Position numbers and translations under genes: made by a program. From Mercenaria mercenaria (Eukaryota; Mollusca; Bivalvia; Venerida; Veneridae): a stretch of DNA of 64,000 nucleotides. The notes beneath the pieces are model-generated. The model did not search any database and was not told where the DNA came from. It saw nothing but the letters and a program-made list of their open reading frames with translations. Of this stretch, positions 10,601 to 23,246 are shown piece after piece (the stretch's first letter is position 1; the number at the start of each line of letters is the position of its first letter). Location: contig NC_069367.1 of assembly GCF_021730395.1 (NCBI RefSeq), forward strand, positions 67,627,501-67,691,500, written 5' to 3'.

Positions 10601-13600
10601 TCATTCTCTTCGCCTTGATAGTTGTCTACAACAGTGAGTTTTACTCCTTCAAATTCTTCTCTTGGCATCAGATTCCTAATGCATATTAGTTGGCCTGTAT
10701 AGGTTGTTAACAAGGTTATATCGTTTCTCGTATAGCCCTGTAGCAGAAGGTATCGGCACAATGCCACTGCGTACTCCGCCTCCTTTTGATTAGAGTAGCT
10801 CTTAATGTCTTTGTTTGAATTTTCTGAGTGTGTATGATTGATCAGGAACAGATTTGTTGAAATTCCCTTCACATTTGGGTACGTTTCAACATGTTCATGA
10901 TCCTTGAGGTCTGGATAGATATGTCTCATTATACTGGAAATTTCTGGTCTCATTCTATGTTGTAGTTCTAGACTGTTGAAAGGCATGTCATTTGTAACCA
11001 TCCGTTCGAAGAACGATACGTCAAGGTGATATTTCACAGCCAGTTTGTAAACCGTAGGATTTGGTCTAAGTTGTTTGTGATCTCCAATGAGTATCAGATG
11101 TTCACATTTCTTGCTCAGAGTCGTAATTATATGAGCCTCTAAGACCTCTGCAGCCTCTTCAACAACTATGATTCTTGGACCAATATCACGCAGAACTGAT
11201 TGATATCTTGCCGCTCCAGATGTCGTCATTCCTATGACAGCAGCCTGTCTCATAATCTCCTTATCTCCTTGTGCTGAGGCTTCCTGATATCGTTCTGATG
11301 CTTCTTCAAAGTCTCTTCTTTTCTCCTCTATTTTGTCATAAATCTTCGTGCATAACTTTTGAATCCAAAGGCGGTATAATCTCCACTTGGTATGATGATT
11401 CAGTCTCCACACGTCTGGAATAGTTTCAGCTTCATGTTCACTCATAATATCATTATCAGATATCTTAGCAATGATTGTCGATTTTAAATGCTTCAGATAC
11501 TTTGCATTTAATGTCTTTTCTCCATCCGTGCTCTTCTGCGCAGCCGCCTTAGTGTTCGGAACAAAGAATGCCACCTGCTCCTCGCGAATGTTGTGTATTT
11601 TTGATTCGCTGTCTGCTGTTAACTTCACTTCATCTCCAATATCGATCATTCTTTCTCTCATTCTCCTTGTCGCGTCATCTTCCACTCGGATTAATTTGGT
11701 ATGCTTACCATTCTTCCCACTTAAAACCTCTTCCATGCATTCTTTCTGTATGTAGCCTATTCCAAGCCATTTACCAATATATGAAAACTCATCTTTCTTT
11801 TTCTTGCCACGAAACCCATTAACTAGATTATTGTATAATCTCTTGCCCATTTCTGGTAATAGGACATTCTCTGTCACTATCTCCGACCGGTACATCTGTA
11901 TTTTTGCGGCCCAAAATTGAACTAATTCTGAATGAATATTTAGGTCACGCAATGCCTCTCTTTTTCTAATTTGTAATCTTCCGAGCTCTGTCTTTGGTCC
12001 ATGATGCACTTGACGATGCCGTTTCAAATTGAAAGCTTCAAGGGAGGCAGAACTACTTCTTCCACCTACACGCAAAACATCACCTTTAAAAAATTTCACG
12101 ATCCCTTCCACAAACTGATCCAAAGCATGGTTAGTATAGCATACTATCAACATCGGGCGATTTTTCGTTTTAGTCCCCGCCCAAGCGGATTTGTTATGCA
12201 GAAGAGCTTTGACAATCTGTAAACCGATGTACGTTTTGCCAGTCCCCGGAGGACCTTGAATAATTGCTAACTCGTTTGTAAGAGCAGTTTGGACAGCTTT
12301 ATACTGGGAATTATCCATATGAAGCAATTCATTTGACGGCCACATGATGTGATTTGTGACTGGAACAGCTTTTGCCACGTTTGATGCACGTGAAAATGTC
12401 GCTCTAGATTTTGCTTTGACACGGTTTCCTAGGCTTGGTGAACAAAGTTGCCTACTTTCTTGTAACACGATATTGTTGTCAACTAGTGGTCGCAAGTCGT
12501 AAGTTGTTTCGGGTGTTAAGTAAGCCGGTGGGTTTGTTACCTTTTTACAACCTACAATGTATTTTTCAAACGGAAGATCTCCATCTTTGATAGACTGAAG
12601 ACTTGAAAGTACATGTCTGTAAGATTCAAAATACCCGGTCGTTTCCGCCATTCTAAACGTTTTATGGAGAACATCGTGCGTTGTCAGTTCTTCCTGCTCA
12701 AAATGAACTACGAAAAACCCGTTCTTGATATCTTTCTCTTCTCTTTCCACCACAGTCGCAAGGAAAAAGTCGTTAAAGTCCTTATCTGTAAGGCACACCA
12801 TGGAACCGTATATAAGCCTCTTACTGAATTTCCAGTTTGTCCGTTTCAGACTTTCGGTCATTTCTAACAGTAATTTGTAACAAAGACCTTTGTCTGTAAC
12901 AACGGGTGAGTGGACTCTTACATTTTCGTATACCTTAATATCAAGATGTCTTAGATTTGGTTTGTCTTTTCGTTTGTTTCTTTTCTTGTCCGTCGTTACT
13001 AATCTGATGTAATCTGCCATCCCTTCCCGCAAAGGTCCAACAAAATCTTCTCTCAACAAACGAAATTGTACATCAAGGTAGTGTTCTAAATCTTCATATT
13101 CCCCATCTGTTTTGTTTGGTCGGAGAAATGGTCTTACAGCGCCTGTTATTTCGCCTGGGCTTGGTGATACTGGATATTGTCTGAAATCATTTGGAGGGCT
13201 CTTATCCTGGTTTCTGCCTAGATATTGTTTTTGGTCTGTTTCTATATTTTCTTTATGTTCTGTTAAACGTTGGTATTCTGATTTAAGGTCATCATTGGCT
13301 ATACTGTTTTTATCAAGTGTATTTATAACCTGACCGAGCAAGGCGTGTATTCTTAGAAACACGCTTAAAGATGCTGGATTCCTTATTGTCTGTTCAATAA
13401 TAATGCTAACTATATTCTTTAGCACTTTCTGGACATTTTCTCCTCTTGTCTGTCCACTAGTTACTTTTATCAGCAAATCTACTACGTATTTCATCAGTGT
13501 TTCAAAGAATCCAATTTCTTTTAACGTTTCAAATAGACGTATCATAAGCGATGGTGTTGTTCGTGACTTAAACGCCTCTGCTAAAACCCGAAGAAACACT

Positions 13601-16600
13601 TCCAGAAAATCCTCCTCCTTTGACGTCCTTAAAATACAATCTTTCAAAGATTGCGGAGTTCTTGTCAGCTCAGAAACAATGTAACCTGCATCTTTTCCCA
13701 TCAGCTTTTTCAAAAATGGAAATCCTATTACCTTACGGCTATTTGTATTGTTTTCCAGACCTTTTTCAGTGAACGTGTTATTGGTGTTTTCAACAGCTCG
13801 ATCTGGTATTCTTACTTGTTTTCGACACCCATCAATTTCTCCACCATATTGAACTGCATAACCATTTGATCGCGCAGAAAATTCTTCATTTTCTGCCGTA
13901 TCTTCCTGTGCGCCTTCTCTGTATTCATCGGAAGAAAACATATAGGACAAGTGATCTTTCTTCGTTGTATCTCTTTTACATCTATGTGCCTTGCGATTAT
14001 TCCCTCTGTCTCTGTCAGTTTTCTTTCCATGTCCTTTATATGACTTGGTATGGCATGGTCCTTCATCGTGATCCGCCTTGACTCTTCTATTTCCTGCTGT
14101 TGATGGAAGTTTCCCTTCGACGGAATCAGGTTCATGGCGTTTGCGTTCATTTCTTGCTTTTATAAAATCAAGGTTTTGTCTTCTTCGACCTCTTCCTCTC
14201 CTTGACGCTGATGAGCGACTATATTCAAATGAGCTCTTGTCATTTAGATCTGTATTCTCTGGTCGGGTACTGTAATATAATTTAGAATTGTATGGATCAG
14301 AATTGTCTTGTGCAAGTCTTGATCTATCGTCTGCGCTGCAATTTGTGGTTTCAACTCTGATTGAAAAATAAAATTCAGTTTGATTTAGTAAATGACAATG
14401 TTTAATTATGTTACTTCCAGACAAACGATTAAATTTTAGTTCTTGTTATCTACAATGAAGAGGTACTAAATGATTGATCAGGAAAACAATTAACGGTAAA
14501 ATGCAGCACTGAATAATTGTTCTTGACTAACAGTCATAATTTTGTTGAAACTTCCCGAAATTGCACCACCATGGTTAGAAATGATCTTACAGTTTAATGT
14601 GCTTCCTACAAAACCCAAACTTTCATTGTTTTTAGTTCAGTATGCTTCTAACAGTTAAACGTCCATCGCTTGCAGTTCAGTTCGCTTCTGTCAGACACTA
14701 CTACTATTTACTACAGTTGATTTGCATAATTCGAACGCTACCTCACACTCGAACTTGTCGTTAGGTCTCAGCAAAATCCCTATATAATGGATCATTTTCT
14801 ATGGCTACCGATAATTCAACAAATCTTTTCGGTTCAGTCGAGTTTGAACAACCAATGTTCTACTGTATATTTTAATGTGTTTTTAAAGTAATGTATTTGT
14901 ACACATAAAGATTTTAATATAGATTTTGCATCATTGAAAAATCATACTGAGGGTAAATCATTGAATAACAAATGTCAGTAGATAAAAATAATGTATTAAA
15001 TTGTCAATTCTAAGGCAAAGAAATACTAAAAATTTTATATGACATAACGGTCTACTACAAGTTTTCAGTAATTAGTGTGCCAAGATCTATGTTGGAAAGC
15101 TGTTGGAATAATTTTACAGAAAAAAGGCTCGGAAAAGTAGACCTCTACACAGTTGTATGCTTTCCTGTTTCGTCTTTTGGATGAGTGTCAAAAGATTAAA
15201 TTTCTGTACTCTTTCGGAGGAATACGTAGTTATTCATTCAGCAAAATATATATAAAAATTTGTAAGTACTGGCTATGCATACTGGTAGATGTATGTATGA
15301 TGAATTAAGGATTAAGTTAATAACTTCTAAATACTTCTTCTTTTTCAGCTCAGCACATTTGTATTGCTTTGATGGAATTATGTCTCTATTTTGTATTGCA
15401 AAAGTTTTTCATATGTGTTGTCATAATATTAGCCAATTTCATTTTATGCGTGACCTCTAAAATTGTATAATGTAAATCATGTTTAACAATGTACCTGTAG
15501 TGTACTCGTTAAATAAACTTTCTGTTCTGTTCTGTATTTCAATTTATTGGTTACTATATACATTGAACACTGTAATTATTGTTGTCACTTTATCATTTTT
15601 TACCGATTAAAATTAAAAAAAAATGTTAGGAATTAAGTTATATCAAATGTAAACAAAAAATCACTAAGTTTATCTACATAATATATGTCTTTGGCCTGCC
15701 TGATAACCTTGATTCATAAAGTACGAGTAAGTACGATTATCTGACGATATCACGTGAACATTTGCTCGAGACATCGCAACGTCGCTTTGATTTTTGGGTC
15801 TCGATCGCTACATATAAAATGGGTCAGAAATTTAGCTGGATATTTTATAATTCAAGGGCTTATCATTTTGAAAATCTGTTTTTCTTTTCCTTATGTTAAT
15901 GTCCTTATGAAAAAATGATATTTATGACGGTTTTCACTATCATGAAATAGTCGTTTCCTAACGTAAATTTAAGATTAACAGAGACACATGGAAAGACGAT
16001 GTTCTTATTAACATAAAACAAATGAAACAGATATGTTAAGAAATATAACACATGTCTCAACAATGCGGCGGTTTGACAATTAAATTTGAAAGTACAACAC
16101 TAACCTGTCGGATTTAGCACTAGTTAAAACATCAGTTACAGTTTCATTTCCTTCAAATGAGAACTGTACGTTTTCTGAGCCGAACTCGAAGTTACCAAAC
16201 TGCACATCAACTGTTGTCGTCAACTGTCCCGGCATCTCTACCGCTGATACTGGGATCTGTTAAAACATGGTAAAAAACGCTGTGTAAATACCAGATACCC
16301 CGTTTTTCTTTTTCTGTTCTTTTTTTCACACAAATAACGGAGAACATTATTACTGAATACTCTTTTTTCAGGTAAAATTATTTCAAATTTACATGTAAAT
16401 TTTATAAAAATTGAAAAAAAAATAGTATAAGCAATAAGATTTTAATTGATTTAGAGGACATGATTACTAAATGAATTATTTTATAAGAGGGTCGTGCTCA
16501 TTTGACCTTTATCTTTAGACCTTGAAATCATGTCTAAGTTTTAGGCAACTTTTCTTTAAGTATAAAACACATTCATTTAGAAGTATGTTGGAGGTTTTAC

Positions 16601-17604
16601 CCAGGATACCCTGAAATCCCGAAAATAAGCCGCGGCTTATTTTTGAGTCCGGCGAACTTTTGAGTATATATATCTTGTAACGGTTTAAATTCCGCGTATT
16701 TTCGAGTACCAAAATACCGCAGATACGGATATCATATTGTTTGAGTTTTTAGTAAAAACATCGACGTCTATCAATTATACTTCTTACATACCTGATTTGT
16801 TATAATTTCTTAATGACAGTATTTCGAGGCTAACAGAAAATTATCCATTAAAAATATTTGTCTAGCCTAACAAACAAATACACCTATGATTTAATCGCCC
16901 AACGACACAATACATGATAAATTGCAATGTTTTAAGTGGCTTTCAATCTGAAGTATGTTTTATTGCTATTACATGTGGAAATAAATCTGCTACGTACAGG
17001 TTGATAATTTTTGCTATCTTATATGGTACCTAACAAGGTCATTGATACTATTTCTGATACAAAAAAATATAAAATAAAAATGGACGGCTAATTTATGAGC
17101 CCTTTTTGCCTGTACTGAAATGGTGGCTTATTTTCGAGACAAAACCGGCTTATTTTCGGGATTTCAGGGTATTACCCAAACACAAAAACTGAGAGGACCT
17201 CAACATTGGTGAAGGAACGTTATCTTAATAGGTAGTATAAAATGCATGTAGAAATAACACACCTTTAAGTCTTACACTTTTGGTGGCTGTCTTTAATGTG
17301 GTCTAACATATCCGACATGATAAAACATAACTTTAATTTTCTGTAAAAAGATGCTGTAAAACTGCTGAACCTACTCTTACCAAAAATGTTTTTAAGACAA
17401 TTAATTTTATCACTCAAAAGTAATGTATATAGGCTTACACACAGCTTTTATGTATCTTTTTCAGCTGATACATAATCCATTAAAATATTGCCATTCAGAA
17501 CTTAATTTTAAGACGTCCTGTAGACAAAGAAAAAAAGATTTATAGTATACCTTTGATAGCGGTGGTGACTTTGATCTTTGTGGCGTCTGTTCCTGTTGCG
17601 ACAT
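7466..17604 (-). CDS. ZNFX1: ZNFX1 paralogue 1 with UBAP2-Lig-like N-terminus (4 exons)
   Basis: Exons 17551-17604, 16105-16256, 8553-14356 and 7466-7665 join in phase and predict about 2,069 residues; vertebrate ZNFX1 is about 1,900. Residues 1-69 resemble UBAP2/Lingerer. An armadillo-like helical region follows, with the family signature PFLRPN...YLDVQFRLLREDFVGPLR. The SF1 helicase has GPPGTGKT near residue 770, VEEAAEV near 1135, GDHKQLRPNP, VDNYQGEE and ENRICVALSRAK. NFX1-type Cys/His fingers (CGHKC...C repeats) run from about 1424 to 1684, and the last exon adds an RZ-type finger. The start ATG at 17602-17604 has an in-frame TAA two codons upstream. ZNFX1 is known as a dsRNA-binding antiviral sensor and RNA-granule helicase; that role here is inferred from family. 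The core exon is one unbroken 5.8-kb frame. The splice model rests on phases and consensus sites, without transcript evidence. Confidence 0.9.
8098..8480 (-). repeat. Unclassified dispersed repeat in last intron of ZNFX1 copy 1
   Basis: Shares an ordered set of phrases with 43316-43560: AAAACACCACTG, then a block ending CCTCACTC, AGTGTAAATAAAA and ATCCCTAACACACGC-like sequence. I recall similar sequence being abundant in clams, but I cannot assign a superfamily. Short open frames on both strands here are part of the repeat and are not genes. Confidence 0.5.
14357..16104 (-). other. Intron of ZNFX1 copy 1 between UBAP2-like exon and core exon
   Basis: Bounded by a GTTAGT donor at 16104 and the acceptor TTTTATTTTTCAATCAG ending at 14357. 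The interior is AT-rich with no further exon, repeat family or RNA gene recognised. Confidence 0.6.
16105..17604 (-). other. Two 5' exons of ZNFX1 copy 1 encoding a UBAP2-Lig-like motif
   Basis: Exon 17551-17604 encodes 18 residues, rich in Gln then Ser/Pro/Lys, and ends at a donor (GTATAC) in phase 0. Exon 16105-16256 has an acceptor preceded by TTTTAACAG. It encodes IPVSAVEMPG, a short spacer, then DVQFGNFEFGSEN and a Ser/Thr-rich tail, ending at a phase-2 GTTAGT donor. From memory, vertebrate UBAP2L has SKIPASAVEMPG...VQFGALEFGSE, the DUF3697/UBAP2-Lig motif, so both the motif and its run-in match. No UBA domain or RGG region is present, so this is only a module of UBAP2. The phase fits the ZNFX1 core exon exactly. 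Confidence 0.75.
16609..17169. mobile_element. 561-bp MITE with TA target duplication in an intron of ZNFX1 copy 1
   Basis: Terminal inverted repeats start CCCTGAAATCCCGAAAAT and continue with ATAAGCC at both ends. TA dinucleotides flank the element at 16607-16608 and 17170-17171, as expected for Tc1/mariner-type insertion. There is no transposase frame. It lies between the two UBAP2-like exons. Confidence 0.75.
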
Positions 17605-18269
17605 TGCTTATTGAGAAACAGTAGATGCAGTAATGATATTGGAGGGACCTTCAACAGCTCACTACTTCCCGTAAAACTTCCTTTTAAGAAAATTATTACT
17701 AGCCAGACTGGTTCCTGAAATATTACTGAGGATGTTCACCACGCATACTTTATCTATTTAACATAGTACCGGTCAGGATAATCATTAGACACTTGTTCCC
17801 ACAAAACTATTTCCAATTAATCTATTACCATTAAAAATGTTAGACTGGAACAAACATTTTCCTTCAGTACATTAGGTAGTACAAAGGTAGCATTAACATT
17901 GACTTCCCCCTACTGTGACTACATGCTTAAATAACATGCTACACAAATATAAGAAACTTCTTTAATGAAACTATCAGCCAGTTTTATGTATCAACTCTTT
18001 TATTAAACTAATATTTTCAATATGGTTTTGTTTCCAACAAAATAAAAATATAGACATACTTTCTGAACACTTAGCGAAGAGTTGAGGTTATAAAATTGTA
18101 AGAAAGTATTAACAATTATACATATTCTAAACATTTTTACCTGAGTAGTTCATTGACTGTCCACTTTCACTTTGAATAGATGATAACACATTGTGTTTAT
18201 ATACAAATGATTAACTTTATTTTTCAAAATTTCATTTTCTGAAAACCTAGCTGTATCACAAGCCGGACC
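17605..18269. promoter_or_regulatory. Presumed promoter and 5' UTR region of ZNFX1 copy 1
   Basis: This is the sequence immediately upstream of the copy 1 start codon on the minus strand. The in-frame TAA just upstream of the ATG shows that the frame begins there. I see no convincing TATA box, initiator or interferon-type element, so the assignment rests on position only. Confidence 0.3.
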
Positions 18270-21090
18270 CTAATACTAAATATAACATTGATGAAAAATA
18301 TATATATTCAGTATATGGTTGAAAATATAGCTGGATGTATTGGTGTTGAGCTGCACGTCTACAATATCAACAAACAAAGTGTTTTATATCAACATGAAAA
18401 TGCACAAAATGTGTTCCAATACTGGGTACTGGGTACTTTAGGAATTACAAAATTTGAAATTAGCTATTGTCCAGATATCACGCTCGGTAAAAGAAGTGAC
18501 GTGGCAATAATCGTACTGTTTAAGAGCAAAAATAAAACGCAGAAAATATCTTTTAAAAAGTGCTTATCTTTACAAAAAGGGACTACAGCAAAAACGAAGA
18601 GGTTACGGTGGCACAGAGGTGACATGCACTACTCCTTCTATTGCAATTCTCTTTTCTTATGTCGTTCCCACGAGATACTAACTCGAAAGTAGTGGGAACG
18701 ATATAAAAAGAGAAGTGCAATTAAAAAAATGTATTGCATTGAAAATCAAAGCCCTGAGAGGACTGTAGGCAAGCGTAGCTTAACCGGTATGCATTTTAAT
18801 GGAGAAGCCAGGCAAGAAAACAATCCATCATTTTGCAATATTTCACTAAATGCTTCCAGTTTTTTTTCGGCGTTAGCTGAATAACATGGATTTTGACCTA
18901 GATTCTGTAGTAATCGGGACACGGAACAGGTGCGTGCTGAGAAGATAAACCATTTATTAAGTCTTAAATGACATTGCTTATCAGAAGGCACATATTAAAT
19001 GGAACATATTTAGTAGTTTTGTTACCCTAAACTAAAATGATATATTCTAATTTAAAGATTTTAGTAATTTATCACCGCTAGAGAAATCGAAAGTAAACTT
19101 CTTTCCCCGTTGTGTACCTCGCTTATGGATGAATGAGTTGTGGCTGGTTGTAACTGTAGAGTCAGTGTACCAGGTGTCGCACACACGGCAAATTCATGTT
19201 CTTCGTGAAAATAAAGCAGAAAATTTAACTATTCTTTGTTATTATTTCACGAAACTGAGTTATTCCCTATATAATTTGACACCAGGGGTCTTTCCCCATT
19301 GGAGCCTCGCTCTTGCAAGTGCAGACAAAAACAATAACAACACCAATGGAGGCCAGTAGGTCAGCTGAAAATTTTTAAATTTCATGGAAATAATGACTAT
19401 GCAAACAACAATAATGTGCAAATTAAATTTAAAAAGCCCACTGAGTCCTAATATTATTATGAAGTATTTACCATTTCCCAATATGTTTAACATTTTTTAT
19501 CCCCAACTAAAGGGTTGATTTTTTGCTAATTTTTTTTAAATGAAAATAACATTCGTTGGTCATACTAGTAAAAAACTGGTTTATTGACATATACAAGTAT
19601 TTTACAGCCCAATAATTGTCTGGTGAATTGATAGTGGGTTACTATGCAGATTTATCATAAAATTATTTCGAAATACCAGGACTACAATTTGACCTCTATC
19701 ACTAAATATCCATTGATATTATAAAATATATTTCAGTAATATATTGAATAATATGCGATGTATTGGTGTTGATCTGCACTCTACAATATAAAAAAATTTT
19801 TATACAACCTGAAATGCACAGTGTGATCAATACTGGGTACGAGGTACTTAGAATTATAAAATATTGAAATTACTATTGTCCGTTCACGTCGTAAAAGAAT
19901 TGAGTGGCAATAATCGTACTGTTAAAGCAAAAATTAAAGTCGAAATATCTATTTAAAAGTGTTATCTTAAAAATTGGGTTCTAAGCAAAAACGAAGATGT
20001 ACAGGTGGCACATGAGGTGATCAATGACTACTCCTTCAATATGCAATTTCTTTTCTTATGTCGTCACACAATACTAATCTCAGAAAGTGTGGAACGATTA
20101 AAAAGTAGTAATCAATTTATAAAAATGTATTGATTGAAAATCAAACCTGAAGGACTGAGAAGTAGTTACGTAGCATTTTAATGGAGAAGCAGTGCAAGAA
20201 CATCCATCATTTGCAATTCACTAAATGCTTCATTTTTTTTCGGCAGTTAGCTGAATAATGGATGACTAGATCTGTATAAATCGGGAATACGGAACAGGGG
20301 TGCTGGAAGATAACCTTATATTAAGTCGTTAAATGACATTGCTTATAGAAGCACATTTAAATGGAAATCTTATAGTAGCTTTGTTACCTTAACTAAAATT
20401 GTATATATTCTAATATTAAAGTTTTTAGTATTATCACCCTATGAGAATCAATAAACTTCTTTCCTCATTGGTGTACTCGTTAGGATGACATGAGTTAGAT
20501 GGTGGTGTAATGTAAAAGAGTCAGTGTCGTGTGCACACACGAAATTCATGTTCTCGTAAAATAAAGAATTTAAAATTTCATTGCTATTATTTCACCGAAA
20601 CTGAGTTATTCCCTACTAATTTGACACAGGGTCTTTCCCATTAGCCTCGTTTCAACAAATAATACAACACATGTGAGAGCCGAAGGTCAGCAACATATTT
20701 CTATAATTCATGAAACTAATGGATTGAAATACAATAATTGCAATTAATTTAAAAATCATGTTTCATATAATAAGTTTTACCTTTACTTTACCCAAAAAAA
20801 AAGATGAACATTTATTGAAGTTCCCAATCTGCAAAGTTTATTTTTGCTTTAATTTTTTTTTTTAAACTGAGAAATAATCAAGTAATTAGGGTTTTGGGTC
20901 ACTACAGTGATTTAAAAACAGGTTTATTTTCTGTCAACTGTTTAGCCTTTTCCAGTCCAAATAATGTAGCTGGTCGGCTATTGTGCAGTGGTTACTTTGG
21001 GGGATTTGATCCAACACGAAATTATTCAGATCACCCAGGACGTCAAATCATTTTGACCTTCTATCACTGAAAGGATACCTTTGATCATTT
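18270..21090. repeat. Tandem duplication of about 1.4 kb, second copy riddled with small indels
   Basis: Unit 1 (about 18270-19715) and unit 2 (about 19715-21090) keep the same order of landmarks: GATGTATTGGTGTTGA, GGCAATAATCGTACTGTT, TTTTAATGGAGAAGC, ACTGAGTTATTCCCTA and GTCTTTCCC. Unit 2 differs mainly by scattered one- and two-base losses and gains, many at doubled letters or homopolymers. This could be an old duplication, but the error style resembles unpolished long-read sequence or a false haplotype duplication. Open frames inside are not treated as genes. Confidence 0.7.
18604..18725 (+). mobile_element. Foldback-type repeat, short copy
   Basis: Contains GGCACAGAGGTGACATGCAC, then GTCGTTCCCACGAGATAC, and the inverted partner GTGGGAACGATATAAAAAGAG plus AAGTGCAATT, which pairs with the upstream AATTCTCTTT-type arm. 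A longer inverted-orientation relative is at 21775-22113. Confidence 0.55.
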
Positions 21091-21502
21091 AATTTCTGCT
21101 TAGTTGAAATTTTGCAAAGAATAATGTTTCGATAGCATACAAATATTCTGTCTGTAATTCTGAATCTAATTAACATTATACCTTCGCCTTTGTCTTTTTA
21201 AAGACTTTGTTAACTCATAAACCCAAAAGAACCCATCCAGCCAAAGTCAGTAATGTTATTCAAATCGTACTTTTGTTTGACTTAATCTAATAAGGAACAA
21301 TGTCTTATGTATAAGTCTGACATCATAAAGCAGCGAAGCTTTAAGTGCTTTGACCTCGATACAATCAATAGGGGTTGTTTATTCTTTGCAAGGTTCTAAA
21401 ATCGCGACTAATGAAAGCAGGTTCGACGACAATCATGGCAGGATCTTCAATGAGATGTCATGCTTAAGACAGAGAACAACAGAAATGTAAAATATTTTTT
21501 TC

Positions 21503-21600
21503 TAAACTGTGTAACAAATTTTTAAAAATCTTACAAACCAGTGTAACAAATTTTTAAAAATCTTACAAAACTGTGTAACAATTTTTTTAAAAATCTTTAA
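21503..21600. repeat. Short tandem repeat, three units of about 33-37 bp
   Basis: GTGTAACAAATTTTTAAAAA with ATCTTACAAA occurs three times in succession, the last one degrading into a poly-A run. Confidence 0.75.
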
Positions 21601-21774
21601 AAAAAAAAAACGAAAAAGAAAAAAAAGTGAGATTAAAAATTCAGTATGTTGAAGGCCCAATAATTTCTACATGTCAAGAACTCCAACTGACTCACTTAAT
21701 AGTATTGTGTGCGCACTTGAAAATAATTGGGCCAGACTAGCTGCATATCAACAAAATACCGCAAGAGGGTTGGC

Positions 21775-22113
21775 TTACTCGTGACAGTAAGTCGTTCCTA
21801 CGACATAGCTAACTCGTTTCCAAGAGTTACTAAGTCGTTCCCTCGACATAGCTAGCATGCACTACTCTTTTTTTATTGTAATATTCTTTTTTTTATTACA
21901 CTACTCGTTTTTTATTGCGCTACTCTTTTTATTTCGATGTAATAGCATTTTTTAATTGCACTTCTTTTTTATGTCATTCCCGCGACTTAGTAACTCGTTA
22001 CCACGACATACTAAGTCGTTCTCTCGAGTTAGTATCTCGTGGGAACGACATAAAAAAAGAGAAGTGCAATTAAAAACGATTAGTGCATGTCACCTCTGCG
22101 CTACCGTAAGAGG
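21775..22113 (-). mobile_element. Foldback-type repeat, longer copy
   Basis: Palindrome-rich sequence with repeated CTAAGTCGTTC and TAACTCGTT motifs. Its right end, read on the minus strand, is GCAGAGGTGACATGCACTA followed by AATTGCACTTCTC, matching the copy at 18604-18725. It is probably non-autonomous. Confidence 0.5.
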
Positions 22114-23142
22114 TTATTTGGGGTCTTAGGAAAGCTAGAGTTGCAGTTCTTTGTTAATCCTTTTAACTGTAATATAATGTAAATATATTTTGCTATTTTA
22201 AGTATACCGAACGAGATCTAAACATATTTCTAGGAATTCTAAATCCTAATGCTGCATTTGAAAAATACTGTTCTATCTCTCTATTTCATAGTTTGATTAT
22301 TTTTTGGTATTGGGCTAAATAGTGGGAGTGGATACGTCATGTATATCATTTTAATTTTGAATATTGTGCATAAACTAGATCACATACTGAGCCGCGTACA
22401 ATATCGTTGACCTAATGACGTATTTCGAAATGTCATATTTTGTAATTCCCTTTCATTTTCGAAAAATCGCACGATAACGCTCTTCGTTACATATTGTAAC
22501 ATTTAACAATGTTTTGTAGGTTATATAGATAGGTATAAAGTTATCGAGCGCATACTAACATAAAGGTATACGGATTATACTACATTGCGTTTTTCTGCTA
22601 ATTTCTCGATTCGCGCCATTACATTTTTACAATCGCTTACTAAAAAAACACAGAGGAAAATCATAACACATTTTTACAATAAATAGAGAAATCCTTGCAT
22701 TTTTACCAATATCTAACTCTTATTTTCACCCACTTTAACATTTTTCCGTGTCATATATACATTTTATGCCAAACTTGGTGGAAATGAACACGTTGAAAAA
22801 TTTCACCCAAACTGGGGGCGAGTATCTTTAACAGTATCACTAACAATATTTTAAAATATCATTAAATGTATTTTCTGATATCATAATATGATTCGGAGAT
22901 GTCATAAAACGAAATGCAGATATCACAAAATAGAAAACTGGGTACCTCAATTTATCTTGCCTCCTACAAGTTTCTTGAATTTCTATTGGTCAATAGACGT
23001 CACGTGGAGACAGGATATATTCCATATCCTGCTAGTACATTTCAGATATGAATTTTGATTTTAAAAAATGGCTGCCGCTTTGTTAATTTACAAAATATTA
23101 TATTATAGCATGTAAGTAAAGGGTAGTCGGCAAGATAAAATC
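22114..23142. other. AT-rich intergenic sequence
   Basis: No gene recognised. GATATC-type words and T/A runs are frequent, probably part of older repeat debris around the hairpin at 23143. Confidence 0.4.
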
Positions 23143-23246
23143 GTTACACAGCTTGTTGGTGACAGGATACGGGATATACGCTGTCACGAAAATCCATATC
23201 AGGCTCGCCGTATATCCCGTATCCTGTCACCAACAAGCAGTGTAAC
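23143..23246. repeat. Long hairpin, 38-bp arms with 28-bp loop
   Basis: Left arm 23143-23180 and right arm 23209-23246 are reverse complements at 37 of 38 positions. The core phrase is GTGACAGGATACGGGATATA. Such an intact hairpin suggests a recent MITE or foldback core. Confidence 0.9.

Noticed and set aside
11149-11163. Helicase motif II reads VEEAAEV where many SF1 helicases have DEAA
   Set aside because: As far as I recall, the same EEAA form is normal for ZNFX1 proteins, and all three copies share it, so it is a family trait and not a defect.
16609-17169. An additional exon between the UBAP2-like exons
   Set aside because: The open stretches there belong to a TA-flanked MITE with clear inverted ends.
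18288-18692. 134-codon plus-strand frame
   Set aside because: It runs into a foldback repeat and lies in the duplicated segment. The second unit does not preserve the frame, and no domain is visible.
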